Shown here: piece by piece, positions 1 to 8,302 of the stretch
Layout of the letters: each line of letters begins with the position of its first letter
Numbering within the stretch: position 1 is the stretch's first letter
NCBI RefSeq assembly: GCF_006363815.1
Contig: NZ_RRYT01000005.1
Coordinates: forward strand, 1-64,000
Direction: 5' to 3'
From: Thermomonospora catenispora
GTDB taxonomy: Bacteria > Actinomycetota > Actinomycetes > Streptosporangiales > Streptosporangiaceae
DNA: 64,000 nucleotides
Position numbers and translations under genes: made by a program
The notes under the pieces: model-generated
What the model saw: the letters and a program-made list of their open reading frames with translations, nothing else
Told to the model about the DNA's origin: nothing
Database searches by the model: none

Positions 1-1407
1 CCGGGCGGCGGGGCGCTGCCGTTCCTGCGCGGCGGCGCCGCTCCGGGCCGTCTCGGGCCATGGGGCGGGTGCGGGCGGTGCGGCGGGGACCGAAGGGGCG
101 GGATTCCCCTGCTGTGCCGCGCCGGTCGCGGGCGCGGCGGCGGGCGCGGGCGCGGGGTCGCTCTGCGGCGTCACCGGGGTCGCCGGGGTCGCCGGCGCCG
201 GCGGCGCCGACAGGGCCAGCGGGGCCGCGAGCGGTTCCGTGCCGCCCGTCGTGATCCGGCGTTCCAGCCGCTCCAGCCGGGCCATCAACGACGCCTCGTC
301 CTGGTAGGCGGCCGGGAGCAGGATGCGGGCGCAGATCAGCTCCAGCATCAGCCGGGGCGAGGTGGCGCCGCGCATCTCCGTCAGCCCGCGGTGCAGCAGG
401 TCGGCGGCTCGGGACAGCTCCGCGGCGCCCATCTCGGACGCCTGGCGGCGCATGCGTTCCAGCTCATCGGGGGGAACGTCCAGCAGGCCGGAGGAGCCCG
501 CGTCCGGGACGTTCGCCAAGATCACCAGGTCGCGGAGCCGTTCCAGCAGGTCGGTGGCGAACCGCCGGGGGTCCTGGCCGCTTTCGATCACCCGGTCGAC
601 GGCGGCGAACACCGCGGCTCCGTCGCGGGCGGCGAACGCGTCCACCACCTCGTTCAGCAGGGCCGAGTCGGTGTAGCCCAGCAGCGACACCGCCCGCGCG
701 TAGGTGATGCCGGACTCGTCGGCACCGGCCAGCAGCTGGTCCAGGATCGACAACGTGTCCCGGGCCGATCCCGCCCCGGCCCGCACCACCAGCGGGAGGG
801 CGGCGGGCTCGTAGGGGACGTTCTCCTTCTGGAGGATCTCCTCCACCAGTTCCCGCAGGGTGCCGGGCGGCACCAGGCGGAACGGGTAGTGGTGGGTGCG
901 CGACCGGATGGTGCCGATGACCTTGTCGGGCTCGGTGGTCGCGAAGACGAACTTCAGGTGCGGCGGGGGTTCTTCGACGAGTTTGAGCAGCGCGTTGAAG
1001 CCACCGGTGGTGACCATGTGCGCCTCGTCGATGATGTAGACCTTGTAGCGCGCCGAGACCGGCGCGAAGAAGGCCCGTTCTCGCAGGTCGCGGGCGTCGT
1101 CGATGCCGCCGTGCGAGGCGGCGTCGATCTCGATCACGTCGATGTGCCCGCTGCCGCCGGGGCCGAGGGCCACACAGGATTCGCACTTGCCGCACGGGTC
1201 GGGAGTGGGCCCCTGTTCGCAGTTCAGCGACCTGGCCAGGATCCGGGCGCTGGAGGTCTTGCCACAGCCCCGCGGCCCGCTGAACAGGTACGCGTGGTTG
1301 ATCCGGCCGTTGCGCAGTGCCTGCTGCAGGGGTTCGGCGACGTGCTCTTGCCCCTTGAGCTCGGCGAATGTCGCTGGCCGGTACTTGCGGTACAGAGCCA
1401 GACTCAT
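1..1407 (-). CDS. dnaX: DNA polymerase III subunit gamma/tau (3' end outside window)
   Basis: Clamp-loader ATPase of the replicative polymerase. Translation from ATG 1407 opens MSLALYRKYRPATF. It carries a Walker A loop GPRGCGKTS (about residues 44-52), four zinc-binding cysteines (C63, C72, C75, C78), a DEAH Walker B box (127-130) and a sensor-1 TTEP. The AAA+ and lid regions are followed by an Ala/Pro-rich linker typical of actinobacterial tau. The frame stays open to base 1, so 469 codons are visible and the C-terminus is missing. The SRP RNA gene lies just upstream on the same strand, an arrangement common in actinomycetes. No frameshift signal for a separate gamma product could be judged from the part seen. 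Confidence 0.97.
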   Translation of the reverse strand, partial: MSLALYRKYRPATFAELKGQEHVAEPLQQALRNGRINHAYLFSGPRGCGKTSSARILARSLNCEQGPTPDPCGKCESCVALGPGGSGHIDVIEIDAASHGGIDDARDLRERAFFAPVSARYKVYIIDEAHMVTTGGFNALLKLVEEPPPHLKFVFATTEPDKVIGTIRSRTHHYPFRLVPPGTLRELVEEILQKENVPYEPAALPLVVRAGAGSARDTLSILDQLLAGADESGITYARAVSLLGYTDSALLNEVVDAFAARDGAAVFAAVDRVIESGQDPRRFATDLLERLRDLVILANVPDAGSSGLLDVPPDELERMRRQASEMGAAELSRAADLLHRGLTEMRGATSPRLMLELICARILLPAAYQDEASLMARLERLERRITTGGTEPLAAPLALSAPPAPATPATPVTPQSDPAPAPAAAPATGAAQQGNPAPSVPAAPPAPAPWPETARSGAAAQERQRPAAR

Positions 1408-1433
1408 TGGGGGTCCGTCCGGTGAGTGCGAAA

Positions 1434-1521
1434 GGACCCCCCGCACACCCGCCAGAGCCTGCTTATCCTTGCTGCCTTCCGGCCCTGGGGAGGTTCACAG
1501 GGTGACGCCGTGCGAGGGGCC
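1434..1521 (-). ncRNA. ffs: Bacterial small signal recognition particle RNA (4.5S type)
   Basis: On the minus strand the segment holds the conserved SRP domain IV core (CAGGGCCGGAAGGCAGCA), where the Ffh M-domain binds. The flanks GGCCCCUCGCAC and GUGCGGGGGGUCC can pair to close a long hairpin, with one mismatch and a G-U pair. The RNA sits between tRNA-Ser and dnaX. The ends are set from the closing helix and may be off by several bases. Confidence 0.88.
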
Positions 1522-1711
1522 GTCTCCGAGTCTATGGCATCCGCCGCCTGCCTGGGCACGTTCGCCGTCCACACCTTCGTCGTCCGCCCGTCGTCCGCCC
1601 GGTGGTGTCCTCCCGGCATGCCCCGTCCTCGCCGCCGGTACGCCCCCGGCGAGGTCAAGAATGCGGGGGCGCACGGGGCACGAGGGGCGCAAGGAGTACG
1701 CTGCGGGCCTC

Positions 1712-2035
1712 ATGGGCGCGATCTTCCATGTGGCCCGCCGCTCGGACTGGGAGGCGGCCCGGGCGGCCGGGCGGCCCTATGCGATGTCGACGCGCGGGCG
1801 GACGCTGGCGGAGGTGGGGTTCGTCCACTGCGCGGCGAGCGGGGAGCAGGTCGCCGGGGTGTTGGAGAGGTTCTACCGGGACGTCCCTCCCGAGGATCTG
1901 GTGCTGTTGGTGATCGATCCGGCCGGTCTGGACGTGCGGTACGAGCCGGCCGAGGGGGAGCTGTTCCCGCACGTGTACGGGGCGGTGCCGGTGGAGTCGG
2001 TTATTGATGTCAGGTCCGTGCCGAAAACCCGGTAG
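1712..2035 (+). CDS. DUF952 family protein
   Basis: A 107-residue protein starting MGAIFHVARR, with the DUF952 signature: an N-terminal 'IFH..' strand, a central 'GFVHCA' segment (residues 36-41) and a C-terminal 'LFPHVYG' (84-90). The conserved histidines suggest a small enzyme-like fold, but no function is established for the family. The ATG at 1712 is chosen because homologous sequence begins there; the frame stays open far upstream in non-conserved sequence. The TAG stop lies within the probable -10 box of the following tRNA-Ser gene. Confidence 0.8.
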   Translation: MGAIFHVARRSDWEAARAAGRPYAMSTRGRTLAEVGFVHCAASGEQVAGVLERFYRDVPPEDLVLLVIDPAGLDVRYEPAEGELFPHVYGAVPVESVIDVRSVPKTR

Positions 2036-2038
2036 GAT
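2033..2038 (+). promoter_or_regulatory. Probable -10 box of tRNA-Ser(GGA)
   Basis: TAGGAT lies seven bases upstream of the tRNA 5' end (2046), the usual distance from a TANNNT -10 element to the transcription start. Its first three bases are the stop codon of the DUF952 gene. A good -35 at 17-18 bases was not seen. Confidence 0.45.
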
Positions 2039-2045
2039 TTGCAGC

Positions 2046-2130
2046 GGAGGATTCGCCTAGTGGCCTAGGGCGCACGCTTGGAAAGCGTGTTGGTGGCAAC
2101 GCCTCGCGAGTTCGAATCTCGCATCCTCCG
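2046..2130 (+). tRNA. tRNA-Ser (anticodon GGA)
   Basis: The acceptor stem GGAGGAT/ATCCTCC pairs fully. The anticodon stem CACGC/GCGTG encloses loop TTGGAAA with anticodon GGA. A long variable arm marks a class II serine tRNA, and the T-loop is TTCGAAT. It reads UCC and UCU codons. The 3' CCA is not encoded, so the CCA-adding enzyme at 48.9 kb must finish it. Confidence 0.97.
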
Positions 2131-2149
2131 CAGCGCCTGAACAGGCATG

Positions 2150-2183
2150 GTGAGGCCGGTGCGCTCGAGCGCACCGGCCTCAC
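2150..2183 (+). terminator. Strong hairpin after tRNA-Ser(GGA)
   Basis: A perfect 15-bp stem (GTGAGGCCGGTGCGC and its complement) with a TCGA loop starts 20 bases after the tRNA. No U-tract follows, as is common in high-GC actinomycetes. The rest of 2184-2499 shows no convincing gene. Confidence 0.75.
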
Positions 2184-2499
2184 TCATGTGCGGGGCCGGT
2201 CCGTGCACGCTCGTGCACGCCCGTGCGCGCGGCGGCCACGGCGGGCTCTCCCCCTCGCCCCACCGCGGACTGAGCGGACCTCACCGGGAACAGAGAAGGT
2301 GATTTGCACCACAATGTACTGTTCAGTGGGGCGTGGAGGACGCCCGCCGGCGACGGGCCGCCTCTCCGCGGAAGGCCGGAGGATGGGGCGTTTGCGACTC
2401 CGGTGACCCTTGTGACCACGGTGACGAAGCAAGATCACCCAGGTCAGGGCTCGTTCCGGCGTTTTCTCCGGTCTGCCGGGACGCCGTAGACTCGATGGG

Positions 2500-2799
2500 G
2501 TGATCTTCAAGGCAGTCGGCGAAGGGCGTCCCTACCCGGATCATGGACTCGGGTCGCGGGACTGGGCGGAGATTCCGCCCCGCCAGGTCCGCCTCGACCA
2601 GTTGATCACCACCAAGCGGGAGCTGGATCTGCAGTCGCTGCTCAGCCACGACTCGACCTTCTACGGCGATCTGTTCCCGCACGTCGTGCACTGGAAGGGC
2701 GAGCTGTACCTGGAGGACGGCCTGCACCGCGCCCTGCGCGCCGCCCTGCACCAGCGGTCCGTCCTCCACGCCCGCGTCCTCGACCTCGACGCCCGCTGA
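2500..2799 (+). CDS. Conserved small actinobacterial protein, ParB/sulfiredoxin-like motif
   Basis: A 99-residue protein beginning MIFKAVGEGRPYPDHG, with 'VRLDQLITTK' (about 30-39), 'STFYGDLFPHVV' (51-62) and 'LYLEDGLHRALRAAL' (69-83). It resembles a small protein conserved near full length in Streptomyces and relatives. The 'DGLHR' box followed by a helix and a 'VLHARVLDL' strand recalls the 'GHHR' core of the ParB/Srx fold; this is inference. The GTG start at 2500 follows TAGACT by exactly seven bases, consistent with a leaderless mRNA. It stands alone, after the tRNA-Ser terminator. Confidence 0.8.
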   Translation: MIFKAVGEGRPYPDHGLGSRDWAEIPPRQVRLDQLITTKRELDLQSLLSHDSTFYGDLFPHVVHWKGELYLEDGLHRALRAALHQRSVLHARVLDLDAR

Positions 2800-2899
2800 C
2801 CGGGCCTTCCCCTCCGCCGCGTCCCGCCGGCTCCTCTTTTCTCCGCCCCGTTCCATCCCCATCGCACGGCCGCCCGCCGCCGCACGCTCACCCGCCGCC

Positions 2900-2962
2900 C
2901 GCCGCCGCAGGATCGACGACCATTCGCCGTCCGCCGCCGCAGGGTCGCCGATCGCTCGCCGC
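2900..2962. repeat. Two tandem imperfect 31-nt repeats
   Basis: Two copies of a unit opening CCGCCGCCGCAGG(A/G)TCG lie head to tail in the GC-rich gap between the 99-aa gene and the propeller gene. They differ at several positions. No coding or regulatory role is apparent. Confidence 0.4.
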
Positions 2963-3043
2963 ACGCTCGCCGACCGCCCGCCGCCGCGCACTCGACGGCG
3001 CCGCCGCCCGCCTGCCGCGACCCCGCGCCGCGATCAGAGGCGA

Positions 3044-4192
3044 TCAGGGTTCGCCGTGCCGGGCGGTGACGCCCTTGCCGGCGGAGGCCGTGGCCGCGCC
3101 GAAACGCCGGGAGCCGACCATCCACACCGCAGGCCCGCCCCGGCGGGCGTCCGTCGCTGTGGAGGCGCGCCAGACGGTGGCGTCGCGCAGCCGTTCGGGG
3201 GCGGGGACCCTCCTCCAGCGGCGGCCGTCGTAGTGGGCCAGGTCGCCTCGGGCGCCGCCCACCCACACGTCGGCGGAGGAGAAGGCGGTCACCGTGTTGA
3301 CCGACTCGACGGGGACCTCGACCGGGGCCCAGGTGCGCCCGTCCCAGTGCAGGAGGCTGTCGCCGCCGGCGCACCAGGCGTCGTCGGGGGCGGTCGCCGT
3401 CACGTCGGTGAGCGGGAAGCGGGTCGCCGGGGCGGGGACCCTCCGCCATGCGGTGCCGTCGAAGTGGGCGATCAGCCCTTCCCGGCCGGCGGCGCCCACC
3501 GCCCACACGTCCCGGGGCGACGTTCCGCACACCGCCAGGAGCTTGCCCCGGTGCACGCCGGACGGCCCGTCGACCATGCGCCAGCGGCCGTCGCGCCAGC
3601 GCAGGGCGATCAGCGGGGCCCGGGGTCCGAAGCCGTGTCCCACCGCCCACGCCTCGGCCGGCCCCACCATCGCCACATCGGTCAGCACATAATCCCGGGC
3701 GGTGTCCGGCCCGCCGGGCAGGGCGGGAGCCGCCGCCTCCTCCCAGGCGGCGCCGTTCCACTGGCGGATCAGGGGGACCTCGGTGCCCAGCAGCCGGTCA
3801 TAGGCGCCGCCCACCGCGATCACCGTCGCGGCGGGGCCGCCGGGGCCGTCCGTCGGGCCGGCGGCGACCCCCTCCAGTCCCGCGCCGATGGCGGCGGCGG
3901 ACGGGGCGGGTCCGGGCGGCACCGACCACGTCTCGCCGTCCCAGTGCGCCGCCAGCGGACGGCCGTGGGCCTGGCCGACCGCCCACACGTCGTCGGGGGC
4001 CGTGGCGGCCACCCCGGTCAGCAGGTGCGGGGGCGGCATGGGGAACGGGTCCAGCGGACGCCACGGCGACGGATGCGCGGTCGCGTCATCGGTCAGGAGC
4101 ATCGCGACGCCCTCGACTCCGCCGGCGGGACCGGCTCCGTTCGCCTCCGGCCGCCGGCCGGGGAAGGAGGGGGAATCGTCGAGGAAGGTCAT
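3044..4192 (-). CDS. Predicted beta-propeller protein with DVWAVG repeats
   Basis: A 382-residue protein containing at least five repeats of the form 'DDVWAVG...(A/L)HWDG..W..VP' (about residues 66, 130, 180, 230, 275 and 315), spaced 45-60 residues. This matches the blades of a Kelch/WD-like beta-propeller. No signal peptide or membrane segment is visible, so it is probably cytoplasmic. Function unknown; propellers of this kind bind proteins or glycans. The start at 4192 has a poor ribosome site. An internal ATG at 4102, preceded by GAGGGC, is an alternative that removes 30 non-repeat residues. The 350 bases upstream (4193-4542) hold no recognisable gene. Confidence 0.65.
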   Translation of the reverse strand: MTFLDDSPSFPGRRPEANGAGPAGGVEGVAMLLTDDATAHPSPWRPLDPFPMPPPHLLTGVAATAPDDVWAVGQAHGRPLAAHWDGETWSVPPGPAPSAAAIGAGLEGVAAGPTDGPGGPAATVIAVGGAYDRLLGTEVPLIRQWNGAAWEEAAAPALPGGPDTARDYVLTDVAMVGPAEAWAVGHGFGPRAPLIALRWRDGRWRMVDGPSGVHRGKLLAVCGTSPRDVWAVGAAGREGLIAHFDGTAWRRVPAPATRFPLTDVTATAPDDAWCAGGDSLLHWDGRTWAPVEVPVESVNTVTAFSSADVWVGGARGDLAHYDGRRWRRVPAPERLRDATVWRASTATDARRGGPAVWMVGSRRFGAATASAGKGVTARHGEP

Positions 4193-4542
4193 CGATCGCG
4201 ACAGGGCTCCCGATAAGCGGCTTCAGATGGTCTGATGAACGTGCGCCTGGGGCTCGTTCCCGGCCGGAGGCGGCTCAAGCGGCTCCCGCGCGCCCCGCGT
4301 CAGCTTAGCCCTTCGCCCCTGGTCGCACGGGGAGTTCCGCTCGGGCGGCGACCGCCGCCGGCGATGCGGCCCTTCGCCCCTGCCTTCGCCTCGCCGCCGC
4401 CCTCGCCCTCATCCCGCCTTCGTCCCCCTTCGTCCTCGACCGCACGGGGCCTGAATCGCACGGGGCCCGACCGCAGGGAGTTCCCTCAGGCCGCGCCCGT
4501 CGCGTGGGCGGCGGCCCCGGGCGCGGCCCGGGCGGGGCGGGC

Positions 4543-5109
4543 TCACAGGTCCAGCACGGTGAGGGTGAAGCGGCAGATCCGTGCGCCCTCGTTGAGGTAG
4601 GAGTGGGGACGGTCGCCGGCGAACACCGCGGCGCTGCCGGCGGGGACCTGGGAGGAGCGGCCGTCCACGACCACGGTGAGGGTCCCCTCGTGGACGTAGG
4701 CGATCTCGCGGGTGCCGGGGCTGTGCGGGTCGCTGTGGCGGGGTTCGCCGGGGTGGAGCCGCCAGTGCCACAGTTCGACCGAGGGGCGGGCCTCGCTGCC
4801 GGCCAGGAGGGTGCCGGTGCCGCCCTCGGGGCCTCGCCAGAGGACGACCTGGCGCTCCGGGGGGAAGACCCGTACCGCCGGCTCCTCGTCGACCTGAACC
4901 AGGCGGGTCAACGGCACGCCGAGGGCCTCGGAGATCCGGATGAGGGTGCCGAGGTTGGGGTTGCCGCGGCCCTGTTCCAGGGCGACCAGGACGCCCTTGC
5001 TGACCCCGGCCCGGCCCGCCAGCTGGTCCAGGCTCCATCCGTGCGCGGCTCGCAGTGACCGCACGGTCCGCGCCACGGCCTCGCCGATCGCCGCCGTCTG
5101 GTCGCTCAT
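4543..5109 (-). CDS. XRE-family regulator with C-terminal cupin domain
   Basis: A 188-residue protein. Residues 5-62 form a Cro/CI-type helix-turn-helix ('WSLDQLAGRAGVSKGVLVALEQGRGNP'-like). Residues 105-180 form a single cupin barrel with 'WHWRLHPGE', 'HEGTLTVVVDG' and 'GDRPHSY'. Such regulators sense a small ligand in the cupin and often act on a neighbouring transporter. The ATG at 5109 is chosen for its AAGGAG ribosome site. The gene is divergent from the B3/4-EamA pair, so it probably controls that pair and itself; a 14-bp inverted repeat lies in the shared upstream region. Confidence 0.88.
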   Translation of the reverse strand: MSDQTAAIGEAVARTVRSLRAAHGWSLDQLAGRAGVSKGVLVALEQGRGNPNLGTLIRISEALGVPLTRLVQVDEEPAVRVFPPERQVVLWRGPEGGTGTLLAGSEARPSVELWHWRLHPGEPRHSDPHSPGTREIAYVHEGTLTVVVDGRSSQVPAGSAAVFAGDRPHSYLNEGARICRFTLTVLDL

Positions 5110-5198
5110 CGCATGCTCCTTGCGCGCCGGTCCACGCACGACACGGTAGGGCGTCGGGGGCCGGGCGCTCCCGTCGGTCGGTTTAATAGACCACGGAT

Positions 5199-5212
5199 GT
5201 CATTATGATGAC
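5199..5212. promoter_or_regulatory. Candidate operator between the XRE-cupin gene and the B3/4 gene
   Basis: The inverted repeat GTCAT-TATG-ATGAC lies in the divergent intergenic region, just downstream of an AT-rich TTTAATAGAC stretch that could hold the -10. If B3/4 translation starts at 5241, the repeat falls in its 5' leader or promoter, where the XRE-cupin protein could bind. Confidence 0.35.
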
Positions 5213-5240
5213 CGAATCATCTTCTGCCGAGGAGCCTGCG

Positions 5241-5915
5241 ATGCTCGCCGAGATCCGGGTCGAGGACGCCGTCCACGAGCTGCGTCCCGACTTCGCCGTC
5301 CTGGCCGTGACGGCCGAGGGGCTGCGCAACGGCCCCAGCGACGACCTGTCCCGAGGCTGGCTGGAGAAGGCGGGCGGCAACGCCGTCGCCGCCGACGACC
5401 CGCACGTCCTCGCCTGGCGCGAGGCCTACCGCGCGTTCGGCGCCAAGCCGCAGCGTACCCGCCCGTCCGTCGACGCGCTGCTGCGCAGGGCCGACCGGCT
5501 GCCCGCGATCAACCGCGTCGTGGACGCCTACAACGCCGTCAGCGTGGAATACGTGCTGCCCATCGGCGGGGAGGATCTCGCCGCCTACCGAGGGACGGCC
5601 CGTCTGGTGCGCGCCCGGGGCGATGAGCCGTTCGACACCGTCGCCGGCGGCGAGCAGGTCACCGAGCACCCCGACGCCGGCGAGGTGGTGTGGCGCGACG
5701 ACGCGGGCGTCACCTGCCGCCGCTGGAACTGGCGGCAGTGCGTGCGCACCCGCATCACCGAGTCCACCGGCGACGCGCTCTTCCTGCTGGAACGCCTGGA
5801 GCCCTACCCGCTGGAGCGCCTGCAGGAGGCCGCCGACGCGCTCGCCGGCCTGCTGCGGGAGATCTCCCCGCAGGTGCGGATCCGCACCCGCTTGATCGGA
5901 CCGGCCCGGTCATGA
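5241..5915 (+). CDS. B3/B4 tRNA-binding domain protein
   Basis: A 224-residue stand-alone B3/4 domain, the fold found in the beta subunit of phenylalanyl-tRNA synthetase, where it helps edit mischarged tRNA. The motif 'WREAYRAFGAKPQRTRPSVDAL' (about 57-78) and the later 'LPIGGEDLAAY' are family hallmarks. ATG 5241 is chosen because GAGGAG lies six to seven bases upstream; ATG 5205/5208 would add 11-12 residues without a ribosome site. The EamA transporter follows 13 bases later, so the two are probably co-transcribed. A role in amino-acid handling with the exporter is inference. Confidence 0.82.
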   Translation: MLAEIRVEDAVHELRPDFAVLAVTAEGLRNGPSDDLSRGWLEKAGGNAVAADDPHVLAWREAYRAFGAKPQRTRPSVDALLRRADRLPAINRVVDAYNAVSVEYVLPIGGEDLAAYRGTARLVRARGDEPFDTVAGGEQVTEHPDAGEVVWRDDAGVTCRRWNWRQCVRTRITESTGDALFLLERLEPYPLERLQEAADALAGLLREISPQVRIRTRLIGPARS

Positions 5916-5928
5916 GCGGAGTCCTCCC

Positions 5929-6870
5929 ATGGTGACGGCGCTCGCGCTGGGCGCCGCCCTGGCCTACGGCGTCGCCGACTTCATGGGCGGCGCCGCCTCC
6001 CGCCGCGCCGCCGTGCTGCGGGTCCTCCTGATCAGCGTTCCGGCGGGGCTGGTGTGCCTGACGGCGGCGGCCCTGCTGGTCGGCGGCGCCCCCACCGGGG
6101 CCGGTCTGGCCTGGGGCGCGGCCTCCGGCCTGGCCGGCGGGGCGGGACTGATCGCCTTCTACCGGGCGCTGGCCCAGGGCCCGATGAGCGTGGTGGCGCC
6201 CGTCTCCGCCCTCACCGCCGCCGTCCTGCCGGTCGCCCTGGGCACCCTGCGCGGCGAGCGCCTGGACGGCATGGTCCTCCTCGGCGTCGTGCTCTGCGTC
6301 CTCGCCATCGGCCTGGTCAGCATGGAGGAGCCCGGGCCCGCCGATCCCGTCCGCCGCTCCGGCTCCCGGCTGCGGAGGGCGGTCTCCAGCGGTCCCGCCA
6401 TGGCCGCGTTCTCCGGAGCGGCGTTCGGGGCGTTCTTCATCCTGCTGCACGAGGCCGGCGACACCGGCAGCCTGTGGCCGGTCGCGACGGCGCGGCTGGG
6501 CAACCTCCTGGTGGTCGGCGCCGCGCTGCTCGCCCTCCGCCTCGCCCGCCGGCCCGCCCTGTCGCCCGCAGGGCCGGCCGAGCGATCGACCGAGCGGCGC
6601 GCCGCCGGGCCCGGGCCGACGCTGCTCGGGCTGACCGGCGTCCCCCTCCTGCTGGCCGCATGCTCGGGGGTGCTCGACGGCCTGGCGAACGCGCTGTACT
6701 ACCTGGCCGCCCGACAGGGGCTGCTCAGCCTGGCCGCCGTGCTCACCTCGCTGTACCCGGCCGTCACCGTGCTGCTGGCCAGGCTCGTCTACAGCGAGCG
6801 CCTGCGCACCGTGCAGCGCGTCGGCCTGGCCCTGGCCGCCACCGGGGTGACCCTCGTCACCGTCGGCTGA
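5929..6870 (+). CDS. EamA/DMT-family transporter
   Basis: A 313-residue integral membrane protein with about ten hydrophobic segments in two EamA halves (residues 1-135 and 150-313), separated by an Arg-rich loop. The first helix carries 'AYGVADFMGG', common in actinobacterial DMT exporters, and the C-terminal half has 'LYPAVTVLLARLVYSERL'. Family members export amino acids and metabolites; the substrate here is unknown. It follows the B3/4 gene closely and is probably under the divergent XRE-cupin regulator. Confidence 0.88.
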   Translation: MVTALALGAALAYGVADFMGGAASRRAAVLRVLLISVPAGLVCLTAAALLVGGAPTGAGLAWGAASGLAGGAGLIAFYRALAQGPMSVVAPVSALTAAVLPVALGTLRGERLDGMVLLGVVLCVLAIGLVSMEEPGPADPVRRSGSRLRRAVSSGPAMAAFSGAAFGAFFILLHEAGDTGSLWPVATARLGNLLVVGAALLALRLARRPALSPAGPAERSTERRAAGPGPTLLGLTGVPLLLAACSGVLDGLANALYYLAARQGLLSLAAVLTSLYPAVTVLLARLVYSERLRTVQRVGLALAATGVTLVTVG

Positions 6871-6909
6871 CCGCCTCCTCCGGTCGGTGGACGCGGCAAA
6901 GGCGCCGGG

Positions 6910-8223
6910 TCAGCGGGCCGGGGGCGCGGCGGCGGCCCGCCGCGGGTCGGCGGCGCGTCGCGCCGCGGGGGCGCCCACCTCTTCGGCGGACATCCGCTCG
7001 GCGCTCCCCACGGCCCCGGGGCGGGCGGCGTGCCAGGCGAAGAAGGTCTCCGGCACCAGCCAGATCAGCAGCACCAGCAGCGGTGCGCTCCACGACCCGG
7101 ACGCCTCGTGCAGCGCCCCGATCAGGAACGGGCCCGCCGCCGCCAGCAGATACCCGGCGGTCTGCGCCATCCCCGACAGCCGCGCCGCCCACAGCGGGGT
7201 CGCCGACCGCAACGTGATCAGCGTGAAGGCCAGCGGGAAGGCGCATCCGGTGGCCACGCCCAGCACGATCGTCCACACCCAGCCGGCCTGGGGCGTCGTC
7301 AGCAGGCCGAGCACGCCCCCGATCAACAGCGCCATCACCACGGCCACCAGCGGACGCTGGTCGGCCCGCCGGGCCGCCAGCACCGGCATCACCAGTCCGG
7401 CCGGGATCCCCAGCAGCATCACCGTCGAGAGCATCAGCCCCGCCGTCGCCGCCGAGTACCCGTGGTCCCGCATGATCGCCGGCAGCCACGACATCAGCAC
7501 GTAGAACACCAGCGACTGCATCCCCAGGAACAGCGTCACCGACCAGGCCAGCCGGCTGCGCAGCGGCGAGCCGCCCGTCCGCTCGGCCCGGCCCGCGCCG
7601 TGCTCCGACGAGGCGCCGCTGCGCGGCGCCGAGCGGGCGCGCAGGGCCAGGGGGATCCACACCAGCACGCCCAGCAGCGCGGGGAACGCCCAGACCGCCA
7701 GGGAGAAGCGCCAGCCGCCCCGCTCCTCCAGCGGCACGGCCAGACCGGACGCCAGGGCCGCGCCGGTCGACATCAGCATCATCGTCAGGCCCGTGAACAG
7801 CCCCACCCGGGCGGGGAAGACGTTTTTGATCACGTACGGCATGAGCACGTTGCTCAGCGCGATGCCCGCCCCCGCCAGGACCGTGCCCGCGAACAGCAGC
7901 AGGGCGGCGAGCCCGTCGGGCCCCGGCAGCGTCCGCATCGCGATGCCGCCGGCGATCAGCGCCAGCGCCCCGACGAGCGTGGTCTCGGTGCCCAGCCGCC
8001 GGGCCAGCACCGGCGCCACCGCCGCGAACACGCCCAGGCACAGCACCGGCAGCGTCGTCAACGCGCCCATCGCCGTGCTCGGCAGGTTCAGCCGGTGCTG
8101 CAGCTCATCCAGCAGGGGCGCGACCCCGCTGATCGCCGCACGGAGGTTGAACGCCAGCAGCACCAGTCCCACGGCGGTCCATACGGCGGTGCGACGAGTG
8201 ATGCCAGGGGTTGCAGAGTTCAT
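6910..8223 (-). CDS. MFS transporter, CynX/NimT-like
   Basis: A 437-residue protein with twelve predicted membrane helices. It opens with 'VLLAFNLRAAISGVAPLL', the first-helix signature of the cyanate/2-nitroimidazole transporter group. The family moves small anions or drugs; the substrate cannot be read from sequence. The C-terminal 45 residues are Ala/Arg-rich and cytosolic. The FadR-type regulator lies 79 bases upstream in the same direction, which suggests an operon with its own controller. Confidence 0.88.
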   Translation of the reverse strand: MNSATPGITRRTAVWTAVGLVLLAFNLRAAISGVAPLLDELQHRLNLPSTAMGALTTLPVLCLGVFAAVAPVLARRLGTETTLVGALALIAGGIAMRTLPGPDGLAALLLFAGTVLAGAGIALSNVLMPYVIKNVFPARVGLFTGLTMMLMSTGAALASGLAVPLEERGGWRFSLAVWAFPALLGVLVWIPLALRARSAPRSGASSEHGAGRAERTGGSPLRSRLAWSVTLFLGMQSLVFYVLMSWLPAIMRDHGYSAATAGLMLSTVMLLGIPAGLVMPVLAARRADQRPLVAVVMALLIGGVLGLLTTPQAGWVWTIVLGVATGCAFPLAFTLITLRSATPLWAARLSGMAQTAGYLLAAAGPFLIGALHEASGSWSAPLLVLLIWLVPETFFAWHAARPGAVGSAERMSAEEVGAPAARRAADPRRAAAAPPAR

Positions 8224-8302
8224 GAACGTCTTCCGTCACGGGATGCGACACGGGCAGGGTCGGGACAGGGGAAGGGAGGCCGATCGGCCGGGGCGACCGG
8301 GG

